Of a DNA stretch of 64,000 bases, positions 47,901 to 60,948 are shown in pieces. Within the stretch, counting starts at the first letter, position 1. The number at the start of each line of letters is the position of its first letter. The notes beneath the pieces are model-generated. The model searched no databases. It had not been told where the DNA came from and saw nothing but the letters and a program-made list of their open reading frames with translations. The translations under genes were made by a program, and so were the position numbers. This DNA comes from Aphelocoma coerulescens (taxonomy: Eukaryota > Chordata > Aves > Passeriformes > Corvidae), in NCBI RefSeq assembly GCF_041296385.1, contig NW_027183503.1, positions 310,001 through 374,000 on the forward strand, in the 5' to 3' direction.

Positions 47901-50078
47901 GAAGCAAGGGACCATTGTGACACTGCGGGGCCTCATGGAACCAATTGTCCATGATGACAGTGCGGATCAAAGGAGACCATGGTGACACTGCGGAACCTGA
48001 TGGAACCAAGGAGCCATTGTGACACAGTGGGGCCTCATGGAATCAAGGAGACCATTGTGACCCAGGTGTTGCATGGGAAGGCAAGGAGCCATTGTGACAC
48101 TTTGGGCTTCTTCCCTTGAGCTCTGCAGCTGGCTGTCCCAGCCCAGCGCACCATGTGCCACCTGCTCTCCTCAGGGCTCTGCCTGCACACAGCCCCAGGA
48201 GAAGTTTTCCTGTTTGCAAGGAAAGAATGGAAAAGCCGGAGCAGGTTTCCTAAACAACAAACCCCACTCAGGAGCCACATGCTCAGTACAGGCTGCCTGG
48301 AACGATGTCCCCTTTCTACAAGGGTCAGTGTGAGCAGGAATGAATGATCTCTGGGAGCAGAATTCTCGGAGTCTTTCCACTGAATTCTCTGTCCCTGTGT
48401 CTTGGGGTGACTTTATCATGTGTATCCCCTATTGCTGCTCTATGCCCAGAAGTGAACTTTGTGCATTTCTGTGCCTTTCAACTGAGCCTGAGAGGGGGGA
48501 GAGGAAAAAAAACCGGACAGACTTCTCAGAGCGTTTGTTCAAGGACACACATACACACTCCTCTGCATCCTGCTTGCAGCAAGAGCAGAGGAAGCAACTT
48601 TGTTTCTTTTTAGCCAGTTTTCAGCTCCTTTTCTCTGGGGGGAGATGGAGAGTTGAACTTTGTTTTCCTGGGACTTCGGGGGTTTTTTCCCCTTCTTCTC
48701 TTCTTGACTCTTTCAACATCAGAGCACATTGGGAGAATTTTCTCCCGAGGTGGGGGCCCTGAATGTGGGCCCATGAGCCAGCTGCAAGGAGGAGGAGAGA
48801 GACTACACCTACGGAAGTGTTGGGGTTCCTCCCCCCTGCCATGAGGTCATGGGAGAGGGGACCCTGGGGTAGAGGCATGGCCTGGGCACGGGGGTCTCCC
48901 TGCTCCCTGCTCACATGTGCCCTAACCCTGTTCAGCACTGCTTATTTTGTGTTGCCCTGTGCGAGGAGGGCCCTGGTTGTGCTGTGATTGCTCAGTTCTT
49001 TGGCAGTGCCCCGCCCATGTGGCTGGAGAAGAAAGAGCTCTGAAACTTCTCTCAAGAATCGCTCCCTGTTTCTTTGCACGGGCCTCGCTGTCTATGGATG
49101 TTTCAGGAGACCCCACCGAAACACGGAAGGACTCTCAAATTATCCCAGCTTTCTCTGCACAGCGAGAGCTTTTAATATTTAGCATTGCTATCCTTTTCCT
49201 GTGTGTTTGTTAAAAAAATAGTTTTTATCTCTTTCACTTTCTTCCCAGGAAAGTTCTTTTTTCCAAAAACCTGGTGGGGGAGGGCTGGGTGTAACCTGCC
49301 TTCTATCAGAGGATATTTTCCTCCACATTTGTCCAAACCGGCACAGCCTGTCCTTTCCCTGGGTGTCTGTTGCAGATGGAAGCTGCTGGTGCCATTGTCA
49401 GCTTGAAGCCCTCTTTTGATGCAAGCAGATGTTGCCAGGTGTGTTCAGCAGCTGTTGCTCAATGCTTATGCCAAGCTATTGTGTTCCTCATGGAACCAAG
49501 GAGCCATTGTGACACTGCAGGGGCTGATGGCATCAAGGAGGCAATTGTGACAGTACAGAACCTCCTAGAAACAAGGCTCCATTGTGACACCGTGGGGAAT
49601 CATGGAATCAAGGAGCCCATTGTGACACGGCTGCATGGAACCAATGGTCCATGGTTACACTGCGGATTCAAGAAGAGCACGGTGACACCACGCAACATCA
49701 TGGAACCATAGGTCCATTGTGACACAGCGGGGCCTCATGGAAACAAGGGGACCATTGTGGCAAAGCAGGGCCTAATGGAAGCATGGAGAGCATTGTGACA
49801 CTAAGGAAACTCCTGGAACCAAGATGACCACTGGCACATAATGGAACCTCATGGAAGCAAGCCTCCACAATGACTTTGGAGGGCCTCAGGGACCACAGGA
49901 CCCATTGTGACACAGCAGGACCTGGTGGAACCAAGGAGCCTTTGTGATACTCCACATCCACATGGAAGCCAGGGTGCACTGAGACACAGCGGGGCCTTGT
50001 TGGAACCAAAGACACCTCTGCAAAAAGCAGGCTAGCTCATAGAAGCAAGGAGTCCATTGTTACAACGTCAAAGCTATG
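47901..50078. repeat. Monomer M23, class B mosaic (2178 bp)
   Basis: Starts GAAGC and has B-type homopolymers, TTATCATG and CTTTCCCTGGGTGTCTG. The leading minisatellite is non-B (GCATGGGAAGG, CATTGTGACAC), and the trailing minisatellite has the C/E-type GGCTGCATGG near 49628 and CACATCCACATGG. The 5-bp shorter GGCTGCATGG accounts for 2178 rather than 2183 bp. It appears to be a B core with both minisatellite flanks replaced. Confidence 0.92.
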
Positions 50079-52251
50079 GAACCAAGGGACCATTGTGACA
50101 CTGCGGGGCCTCATGGAACCAATTGTCCATGATGACAGTGCGGATGAAAGGAGACCATGGTGACACTGCGGAACCTGATGGAACCAAGGAGCCAGTGTGA
50201 CACAGTGGGGCCTCATGGAATCAAGGAGACCATTGTGACCCAGGTGTTGCATGGGAAGGCAAGGAGCCATTGTGACACTTTGGGCTTCTTCCCTTGAGCT
50301 CTGCAGCTGGCTGTCCCAGCCCAGCACACCATGTGCCACCTGCTCTCCTCAGGGCTCTGCCTGCACACAGCCCCAGGAGAAGTTTTCCTGTTTGCAAGGA
50401 AAGAATGGAAAAGCCGGAGCAGGTTTCCTAAACAACAAACCCCACTCAGGAGCCACATGCTCAGTACAGGCTGCCTGGAACGATGTCCCCTTTCTACAAG
50501 GGTCAGGGTGAGCAGGAATGAATGATCTCTGGGAGCAGAATTCTCGGAGTCTTTCCACTGAATTCTCTGTCCCTGTGTCTTGGGGTGACTTTATCGTGTG
50601 TATCCCCTATTGCTGCTCTATGCCCAGAAGTGAACTTTGTGCATTTCTGTGCCTTTCAACTGAGCCTGAGAGGGGGGAGAGGAAAAAAAACCGGACAAAT
50701 TTCTCAGAGCGTTTGTTCAAGGACACACATACACACTCCTCTGCATCCTGCTTGCAGCAAGAGCAGAGGAAGCAACTTTGTTTCTTTTTAGCCAGTTTTC
50801 AGCTCCTTTTCTCTGGGGGGAGATGGAGAGTTGAACTTTGTTTTCCTGGGACTTTTTGGGGGTTTTTTTCCCTTCTTCTCTTCTTGACTCTTTCAACATC
50901 AGAGCACATTGGGAGAATTTTCTCCCGAGGTGGGGGCCCTGAATGTGGGCCCATGAGCCAGCTGCAAGGAGGAGGAGAGAGACTACACCTACGGAAGTGT
51001 TGGGGTTCCTCCCCCCTGCCATGAGGTCATGGGAGAGGGGACCCTGGGGTAGAGGCATGGCCTGGGCACGGGGGGTCTCCCTGCTTACATGTGCCCTAAT
51101 CCTGTTCAGCACTGCTTATTTTGTGTTGCCCTGTGCGAGGAGGGCCCTGGTTGTGCTGTGATTGCTCAGTTCTTTGGCAGTGCCCCGCCCATGTGGCTGG
51201 AGAAGAAAGAGCTCTGAAACTTCTCTCAAGAATCGCTCCCTGTTTCTTTGCACGGGCCTCGCTGTCTATGGATGTTTCAGGAGACCCCACCGAAACACGG
51301 AAGGACTCTCAAATTATCCCAGCTTTCTCTGCACAGCGAGAGCTTTTAATATTTAGCATTGCTATCGTTTTCCTGTGTGTTTGTTAAAAAAATAGTTTTT
51401 ATCTCTTTCACTTTCTTCCCAGGAAAGTTCTTTTTTCCAAAAACCTGGTGGGGGAGGGCTGGGTGTAACCTGCCTTCTATCAGAGGATATTTTCCTCCAC
51501 ATTTGTCCAAACCGGCATAGCCTGTCCTTTCCTGGGTCTCTGTTGCAGATGGAAGCTGCTGGTGCCATTGTCAGCTTGAAGCCCTCTTTTGATGCAAGCA
51601 GATGTTGCCAGGTGTGTTCAGCAGCTGTTGCTCAATGCTTATGCCAAGCTATTGTGTTCCTCATGGAACCAAGGAGCCATTGTGACACTGCAGGGGCTGA
51701 TGGCATCAAGGAGGCAATTGTGACAGTACAGAACCTCCTAGAAACAAGGCTCCATTGTGACACCGTGGGGAATCATGGAATCAAGGAGCCCATTGTGACA
51801 CGGCTGCATGGAACCAATGGTCCATGGTTACACTGCGGATTCAAGAAGAGCACGGTGACACCACGCAACATCATGGAACCATAGGTCCATTGTGACACAG
51901 CGGGGCCTCATGGAAACAAGGGGACCATTGTGGCAAAGCAGGGCCTAATGGAAGCATGGAGAGCATTGTGACACTAAGGAAACTCCTGGAACCAAGATGA
52001 CCACTGGCACATAATGGAACCTCATGGAAGCAAGCCTCCACAATGACTTTGGAGGGCCTCAGGGACCACAGGACCCATTGTGACACAGCAGGACCTGGTG
52101 GAACCAAGGAGCCTTTGTGATACTCCACATCCACATGGAAGCCAGGGTGCACTGAGACACAGCGGGGCCTTGTTGGAACCAAAGACACCTCTGCAAAAAG
52201 CAGGCTAGCTCATAGAAGCAAGGAGTCCATTGTTACAACGTCAAAGCTATG
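50079..52251. repeat. Monomer M24, class C subtype (2173 bp)
   Basis: Shares G at 50146, G at 50195 and A at 50326 with M10 at identical offsets, and the same length. The next monomer is class D (M25), whereas in block I an extra class E monomer follows M10. Confidence 0.95.
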
Positions 52252-54427
52252 GAACCAAGGGACCATTGTGACACTGCGGGGCCTCATGGAACCAATTGTC
52301 CATGATGACAGTGCGGATCAAAGGAGACCATGGTGACACTGCGGAACCTGATGGAACCAAGGAGCCATTGTGACACAGTGGGGCCTCATGGAATCAAGGA
52401 GACCATTGTGACCCAGGTGTTGCATGGGAAGGCAAGGAGCCATTGTGACACTTTGGGCTTCTTCCCTTGAGCTCTGCAGCTGGCTGTCCCAGCCCAGCGC
52501 ACCATGTGCCACCTGCTCTCCTCAGGGCTCTGCCTGCACACAGCCCCAGGAGAAGTTTTCCTGTTTGCAAGGAAAGAATGGAAAAGCCGGAGCAGGTTTC
52601 CTAAACAACAAACCCCACTCAGGAGCCACATGCTCAGTACAGGCTGCCTGGAACGATGTCCCCTTTCTACAAGGGTCAGTGTGAGCAGGAATGAATGATC
52701 TCTGGGAGCAGAATTCTCGGAGTCTTTCCACTGAATTCTCTGTCCCTGTGTCTTGGGGTGACTTTATTGTGTGTATCCCCTATTGCTGCTCTATGCCCAG
52801 AAGTGAACTTTGTGCGTTTCTGTGCCTTTCAACTGAGCCTGAGAGGGGGGAGAGGAAAAAAACCGGACAAACTTCTCAGAGCGTTTTTTCAAGGACACAC
52901 ATACACACTCCTCTGCATCCTGCTTGCAGCAAGAGCAGAGGAAGCAACTTGGTTTCTTTTTTGCCAGTTTTCAGCTCCTTTTCTCTGGGGGGAGATGGAG
53001 AGTTGAACTTTGTTTTCCTGGGACTTCGGGGGTTTTTTTTCCCTTCTTCTCTTCTTGACTCTTTCAACATCAGAGCACATTGGGAGAATTTTCTCCCGAG
53101 GTGGGGGCCCTGAATGTGGGCCCATGAGCCAGCTGCAAGGAGGAGGAGAGAGACTACACCTACGGAAGTGTTGGGGTTCCTCCCCCCTGCCATGCGGTCA
53201 TGGGAGAGGGGACCCTGGGGTAGAGGCATGGCCTGGGCACGGGGTCTCCCTGCTCCCTGCTCACATGTGCCCTAACCCTGTTCAGCACTGCTTATTTTGT
53301 GTTGCCCTGTGCGAGGAGGGCCCTGGTTGTGCTGTGATTGCTCAGTTCTTTGGCAGTGCCCCGCCCATGTGGCTGGAGAAGAAAGAGCTCTGAAACTTCT
53401 CTCAAGAATCGCTCCCTGTTTCTTTGCACGGGCCTCGCTGTCTATGGATGTTTCAGGAGACCCCACCGAAACACGGAAGGACTCTCAAATTATCCCAGCT
53501 TTCTCTGCACAGCGAGAGCTTTTAATATTTAGCATTGCTATCGTTTTCCTGTGTGTTTGTTAAAAAAATAGTTTTTATCTCTTTCACTTTCTTCCCAGGA
53601 AAGTTCTTTTTTCCAAAAACCTGGTGGGGGAGGGCTGGGTGTAACCTGCCTTCTATCAGAGGATATTTTCCTCCACATTTGTCCAAACCGGCATAGCCTG
53701 TCCTTTCCTGGGTCTCTGTTGCAGATGGAAGCTGCTGGTGCCATTGTCAGCTTGAAGCCCTCTTTTGATGCAAGCAGATGTTGCCAGGTGTGTTCAGCAG
53801 CTGTTGCTCAATGCTTATGCCAAGCTATTGTGTTCCTCATGGAACCAAGGAGCCATTGTGACACTGCAGGGGCTGATGGCATCAAGGAGGCAATTGTGAC
53901 AGTACAGAACCTCCTAGAAACAAGGCTCCATTGTGACACCGTGGGGAATCATGGAATCAAGGAGCCCATTGTGACACGGCTGCATGGAACCAATGGTCCA
54001 TGGTTACACTGCGGATTCAAGAAGAGCACGGTGACACCACGCAACATCATGGAACCATAGGTCCATTGTGACACAGCGGGGCCTCATGGAAACAAGGGGA
54101 CCATTGTGGCAAAGCAGGGCCTAATGGAAGCATGGAGAGCATTGTGACACTAAGGAAACTCCTGGAACCAAGATGACCACTGGCACATAATGGAACCTCA
54201 TGGAAGCAAGCCTCCACAATGACTTTGGAGGGCCTCAGGGACCACAGGACCCATTGTGACACAGCAGGACCTGGTGGAACCAAGGAGCCTTTGTGATACT
54301 CCACATCCACATGGAAGCCAGGGTGCACTGAGACACAGCGGGGCCTTGTTGGAACCAAAGACACCTCTGCAAAAAGCAGGCTAGCTCATAGAAGCAAGGA
54401 GTCCATTGTTACAACGTCAAAGCTATG
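52252..54427. repeat. Monomer M25, class D (2176 bp)
   Basis: Class D 5' half with ACACGGAAGG and CTATCGTTTTCC, the same as M12. Confidence 0.93.
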
Positions 54428-56600
54428 GAACCAAGGGACCATTGTGACACTGCGGGGCCTCATGGAACCAATTGTCCATGATGACAGTGCGGATCAAAGG
54501 AGACCATGGTGACACTGCGGAACCTGATGGAACCAAGGAGCCATTGTGACACAGTGGGGCCTCATGGAATCAAGGAGACCATTGTGACCCAGGTGTTGCA
54601 TGGGAAGGCAAGGAGCCATTGTGACACTTTGGGCTTCTTCCCTTGAGCTCTGCAGCTGGCTGTCCCAGCCCAGCGCACCATGTGCCACCTGCTCTCCTCA
54701 GGGCTCTGCCTGCACACAGCCCCAGGAGAAGTTTTCCTGTTTGCAAGGAAAGAATGGAAAAGCCGGAGCAGGTTTCCTAAACAACAAACCCCACTCAGGA
54801 GCCACATGCTCAGTACAGGCTGCCTGGAACGATGTCCCCTTTCTACAAGGGTCAGTGTGAGCAGGAATGAATGATCTCTGGGAGCAGAATTCTCGGAGTC
54901 TTTCCACTGAATTCTCTGTCCCTGTGTCTTGGGGTGACTTTATTGTGTGTATCCCCTATTGCTGCTCTATGCCCAGAAGTGAACTTTGTGCGTTTCTGTG
55001 CCTTTCAACTGAGCCTGAGAGGGGGGAGAGGAAAAAAACCGGACAAACTTCTCAGAGCGTTTTTTCAAGGACACACATACACACTCCTCTGCATCCTGCT
55101 TGCAGCAAGAGCAGAGGAAGCAACTTGGTTTCTTTTTTGCCAGTTTTCAGCTCCTTTTCTCTGGGGGGAGATGGAGAGTTGAACTTTGTTTTCCTGGGAC
55201 TTTTTGGGGGTTTTTTTCCCTTCTTCTCTTCTTGACTCTTTCAACATCAGAGCACATTGGGAGAATTTTCTCCCGAGGTGGGGGCCCTGAATGTGGGCCC
55301 ATGAGCCAGCTGCAAGGAGGAGGAGAGAGACTACACCTACGGAAGTGTTGGGGTTCCTCCCCCCTGCCATGAGGTCATGGGAGAGGGGACCCTGGGGTAG
55401 AGGCATGGCCTGGGCACGGGGGGTCTCCCTGCTTACATGTGCCCTAATCCTGTTCAGCACTGCTTATTTTGTGTTGCCCTGTGCGAGGAGGGCCCTGGTT
55501 GTGCTGTGATTGCTCAGTTCTTTGGCAGTGCCCCGCCCATGTGGCTGGAGAAGAAAGAGCTCTGAAACTTCTCTCAAGAATCGCTCCCTGTTTCTTTGCA
55601 CGGGCCTCGCTGTCTATGGATGTTTCAGGAGACCCCACCGAAACACGGAAGGACTCTCAAATTATCCCAGCTTTCTCTGCACAGCGAGAGCTTTTAATAT
55701 TTAGCATTGCTATCGTTTTCCTGTGTGTTTGTTAAAAAAATAGTTTTTATCTCTTTCACTTTCTTCCCAGGAAAGTTCTTTTTTCCAAAAACCTGGTGGG
55801 GGAGGGCTGGGTGTAACCTGCCTTCTATCAGAGGATATTTTCCTCCACATTTGTCCAAACCGGCACAGCCTGTCCTTTCCCTGGGTGTCTGTTGCAGATG
55901 GAAGCTGCTGGTGCCATTGTCAGCTTGAAGCCCTCTTTTGATGCAAGCAGATGTTGCCAGGTGTGTTCAGCAGCTGTTGCTCAATGCTTATGCCAAGCTA
56001 TTGTGTTCCTCATGGAACCAAGGAGCCATTGTGACACTGCAGGGGCTGATGGCATCAAGGAGGCAATTGTGACAGTACAGAACCTCCTAGAAACAAGGCT
56101 CCATTGTGACACCGTGGGGAATCATGGAATCAAGGAGCCCATTGTGACACGGCTGCATGGAACCAATGGTCCATGGTTACACTGCGGATTCAAGAAGAGC
56201 ACGGTGACACCACGCAACATCATGGAACCATAGGTCCATTGTGACACAGCGGGGCCTCATGGAAACAAGGGGACCATTGTGGCAAAGCAGGGCCTAATGG
56301 AAGCATGGAGAGCATTGTGACACTAAGGAAACTCCTGGAACCAAGATGACCACTGGCACATAATGGAACCTCATGGAAGCAAGCCTCCACAATGACTTTG
56401 GAGGGCCTCAGGGACCACAGGACCCATTGTGACACAGCAGGACCTGGTGGAACCAAGGAGCCTTTGTGATACTCCACATCCACATGGAAGCCAGGGTGCA
56501 CTGAGACACAGCGGGGCCTTGTTGGAACCAAAGACACCTCTGCAAAAAGCAGGCTAGCTCATAGAAGCAAGGAGTCCATTGTTACAACGTCAAAGCTATG
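54428..56600. repeat. Monomer M26, class E with a B-type patch (2173 bp)
   Basis: Class E with B-type CGGCACAGCC and CTTTCCCTGGGTGTCTG around 55861-55894, the same patch as M13. Its start is GAACC, unlike M13. Confidence 0.93.
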
Positions 56601-58772
56601 GAACCAAGGGACCATTGTGACACTGCGGGGCCTCATGGAACCAATTGTCCATGATGACAGTGCGGATCAAAGGAGACCATGGTGACACTGCGGAACCTGA
56701 TGGAACCAAGGAGCCATTGTGACACAGTGGGGCCTCATGGAATCAAGGAGACCATTGTGACCCAGGTGTTGCATGGGAAGGCAAGGAGCCATTGTGACAC
56801 TTTGGGCTTCTTCCCTTGAGCTCTGCAGCTGGCTGTCCCAGCCCAGCGCACCATGTGCCACCTGCTCTCCTCAGGGCTCTGCCTGCACACAGCCCCAGGA
56901 GAAGTTTTCCTGTTTGCAAGGAAAGAATGGAAAAGCCGGAGCAGGTTTCCTAAACAACAAACCCCACTCAGGAGCCACATGCTCAGTACAGGCTGCCTGG
57001 AACGATGTCCCCTTTCTACAAGGGTCAGTGTGAGCAGGAATGAATGATCTCTGGGAGCAGAATTCTCGGAGTCTTTCCACTGAATTCTCTGTCCCTGTGT
57101 CTTGGGGTGACTTTATTGTGTGTATCCCCTATTGCTGCTCTATGCCCAGAAGTGAACTTTGTGCGTTTCTGTGCCTTTCAACTGAGCCTGAGAGGGGGGA
57201 GAGGAAAAAAACCGGACAAACTTCTCAGAGCGTTTTTTCAAGGACACACATACACACTCCTCTGCATCCTGCTTGCAGCAAGAGCAGAGGAAGCAACTTG
57301 GTTTCTTTTTTGCCAGTTTTCAGCTCCTTTTCTCTGGGGGGAGATGGAGAGTTGAACTTTGTTTTCCTGGGACTTTTTGGGGGTTTTTTTCCCTTCTTCT
57401 CTTCTTGACTCTTTCAACATCAGAGCACATTGGGAGAATTTTCTCCCGAGGTGGGGGCCCTGAATGTGGGCCCATGAGCCAGCTGCAAGGAGGAGGAGAG
57501 AGACTACACCTACGGAAGTGTTGGGGTTCCTCCCCCCTGCCATGAGGTCATGGGAGAGGGGACCCTGGGGTAGAGGCATGGCCTGGGCACGGGGGGTCTC
57601 CCTGCTTACATGTGCCCTAATCCTGTTCAGCACTGCTTATTTTGTGTTGCCCTGTGCGAGGAGGGCCCTGGTTGTGCTGTGATTGCTCAGTTCTTTGGCA
57701 GTGCCCCGCCCATGTGGCTGGAGAAGAAAGAGCTCTGAAACTTCTCTCAAGAATCGCTCCCTGTTTCTTTGCACGGGCCTCGCTGTCTATGGATGTTTCA
57801 GGAGACCCCACCGAAACACGGAAGGACTCTCAAATTATCCCAGCTTTCTCTGCACAGCGAGAGCTTTTAATATTTAGCATTGCTATCCTTTTCCTGTGTG
57901 TTTGTTAAAAAAATAGTTTTTATCTCTTTCACTTTCTTCCCAGGAAAGTTCTTTTTTCCAAAAACCTGGTGGGGGAGGGCTGGGTGTAACCTGCCTTCTA
58001 TCAGAGGATATTTTCCTCCACATTTGTCCAAACCGGCATAGCCTGTCCTTTCCTGGGTCTCTGTTGCAGATGGAAGCTGCTGGTGCCATTGTCAGCTTGA
58101 AGCCCTCTTTTGATGCAAGCAGATGTTGCCAGGTGTGTTCAGCAGCTGTTGCTCAATGCTTATGCCAAGCTATTGTGTTCCTCATGGAACCAAGGAGCCA
58201 TTGTGACACTGCAGGGGCTGATGGCATCAAGGAGGCAATTGTGACAGTACAGAACCTCCTAGAAACAAGGCTCCATTGTGACACCGTGGGGAATCATGGA
58301 ATCAAGGAGCCCATTGTGACACGGCTGCATGGAACCAATGGTCCATGGTTACACTGCGGATTCAAGAAGAGCACGGTGACACCACGCAACATCATGGAAC
58401 CATAGGTCCATTGTGACACAGCGGGGCCTCATGGAAACAAGGGGACCATTGTGGCAAAGCAGGGCCTAATGGAAGCATGGAGAGCATTGTGACACTAAGG
58501 AAACTCCTGGAACCAAGATGACCACTGGCACATAATGGAACCTCATGGAAGCAAGCCTCCACAATGACTTTGGAGGGCCTCAGGGACCACAGGACCCATT
58601 GTGACACAGCAGGACCTGGTGGAACCAAGGAGCCTTTGTGATACTCCACATCCACATGGAAGCCAGGGTGCACTGAGACACAGCGGGGCCTTGTTGGAAC
58701 CAAAGACACCTCTGCAAAAAGCAGGCTAGCTCATAGAAGCAAGGAGTCCATTGTTACAACGTCAAAGCTATG
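56601..58772. repeat. Monomer M27, class E (2172 bp)
   Basis: Class E with CTATCCTTTTCC near 57883, the same as M14. Confidence 0.93.
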
Positions 58773-60948
58773 GAACCAAGGGACCATTGTGACACTGCGG
58801 GGCCTCATGGAACCAATTGTCCATGATGACAGTGCGGATCAAAGGAGACCATGGTGACACTGCGGAACCTGATGGAACCAAGGAGCCATTGTGACACAGT
58901 GGGGCCTCATGGAATCAAGGAGACCATTGTGACCCAGGTGTTGCATGGGAAGGCAAGGAGCCATTGTGACACTTTGGGCTTCTTCCCTTGAGCTCTGCAG
59001 CTGGCTGTCCCAGCCCAGCGCACCATGTGCCACCTGCTCTCCTCAGGGCTCTGCCTGCACACAGCCCCAGGAGAAGTTTTCCTGTTTGCAAGGAAAGAAT
59101 GGAAAAGCCGGAGCAGGTTTCCTAAACAACAAACCCCACTCAGGAGCCACATGCTCAGTACAGGCTGCCTGGAACGATGTCCCCTTTCTACAAGGGTCAG
59201 TGTGAGCAGGAATGAATGATCTCTGGGAGCAGAATTCTCGGAGTCTTTCCACTGAATTCTCTGTCCCTGTGTCTTGGGGTGACTTTATTGTGTGTATCCC
59301 CTATTGCTGCTCTATGCCCAGAAGTGAACTTTGTGCGTTTCTGTGCCTTTCAACTGAGCCTGAGAGGGGGGAGAGGAAAAAAACCGGACAAACTTCTCAG
59401 AGCGTTTTTTCAAGGACACACATACACACTCCTCTGCATCCTGCTTGCAGCAAGAGCAGAGGAAGCAACTTGGTTTCTTTTTTGCCAGTTTTCAGCTCCT
59501 TTTCTCTGGGGGGAGATGGAGAGTTGAACTTTGTTTTCCTGGGACTTTTTGGGGGTTTTTTTCCCTTCTTCTCTTCTTGACTCTTTCAACATCAGAGCAC
59601 ATTGGGAGAATTTTCTCCCGAGGTGGGGGCCCTGAATGTGGGCCCATGAGCCAGCTGCAAGGAGGAGGAGAGAGACTACACCTACGGAAGTGTTGGGGTT
59701 CCTCCCCCCTGCCATGAGGTCATGGGAGAGGGGACCCTGGGGTAGAGGCATGGCCTGGGCACGGGGGGTCTCCCTGCTTACATGTGCCCTAATCCTGTTC
59801 AGCACTGCTTATTTTGTGTTGCCCTGTGCGAGGAGGGCCCTGGTTGTGCTGTGATTGCTCAGTTCTTTGGCAGTGCCCCGCCCATGTGGCTGGAGAAGAA
59901 AGAGCTCTGAAACTTCTCTCAAGAATCGCTCCCTGTTTCTTTGCACGGGCCTCACTGTCTATGGATGTTTCAGGAGACCCCACCGAAACACAGAAGGACT
60001 CTCAAATTATCCCAGCTTTCTCTGCACAGCGAGAGCCTTTAATATTTAGCATTGTTATCCTTTTCCTGGGTGTTTGTTAAAAAAATGGTTTTTATCTCTT
60101 TCACTTTCTTCCCAGGAAAATTCTTTTTTCCCGAAGCTGGTGGGGGAGGGCTGGGTGTAACCTGCCTTCTATCAGAGGATATTTTCCTCCACATTTGTCC
60201 AAACCGGCACAGCCTGTCCTTTCCTGGGTCTCTGTTGCAGATGGAAGCTGCTGGTGCCATTGTCAGCTTGAAGCCCTCTTTTGATGCAAGCAGATGTTGC
60301 CAGGTGTGTTCAGCAGCTGTTGCTCAATGCTTATGCCAAGCTGTTGTGTTCCTCATGGAACCAAGGAGCCATTGTGACACTGCAGGGGCTGATGGCATCA
60401 AGGAGGCAATTGTGACAGTACAGAACCTCCTAGAAACAAGGCTCCATTGTGACACCGTGGGGAATCATGGAATCAAGGAGCCCATTGTGACACGGCCAGG
60501 CCACATGGAACCAATAGTCCATTGTTACACTGCGGATTCAAGAAGAGCACGGTGACACCACGCAACATCACGGAACCATAGGTCCATTGTGACACAGCGG
60601 GGCCTCATGGAAACAAGGGGACCATTGTGGCAAAGCAGGGCCTAATGGAAGCATGGAGGGCATTGTGACACTAAGGAAACTCCTGGAACCAAGATGACCA
60701 CTGGCACATAATGGAACCTCATGGAAGCAAGCCTCCACGATGGTTTTGGAGGGCCTCAGGGACCACAGGACCCATTGTGACACAGCAGGACCTGGTGGAA
60801 CCAAGGAGCCTTTGTGATACTCCAGATCCACATGGAAGCCAGGGTGCACTGAGACACAGCGGGGCCTTGTTGGAACCAAAGACACCTCTGCAAAAAGCAG
60901 GCTAGCTCATAGAAGCAAGGAGTCCTTTGTTACAACATCAAACCTATG
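58773..60948. repeat. Monomer M28, E/A recombinant (2176 bp)
   Basis: Class E up to CTTACATG near 59777-59784. Class A from ACACAGAAGG near 59987-59996 onward. Private A at 59954 and 60516 match M15. It ends block II. Confidence 0.94.

Larger units (their letters stand above)
32653..60948. repeat. Higher-order repeat block II (13 monomers, M16-M28)
   Basis: Monomer classes in order are B C A B C D A B C D E E E/A, over 28,296 bp. It corresponds one to one with block I after removing M11. Corresponding members share private substitutions and usually length: M13 and M26 are 2173, M14 and M27 are 2172, M15 and M28 are 2176. Correspondence is weaker in the first five monomers (M16-M20 against M2-M6), where each block has its own variants. 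Confidence 0.9.
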
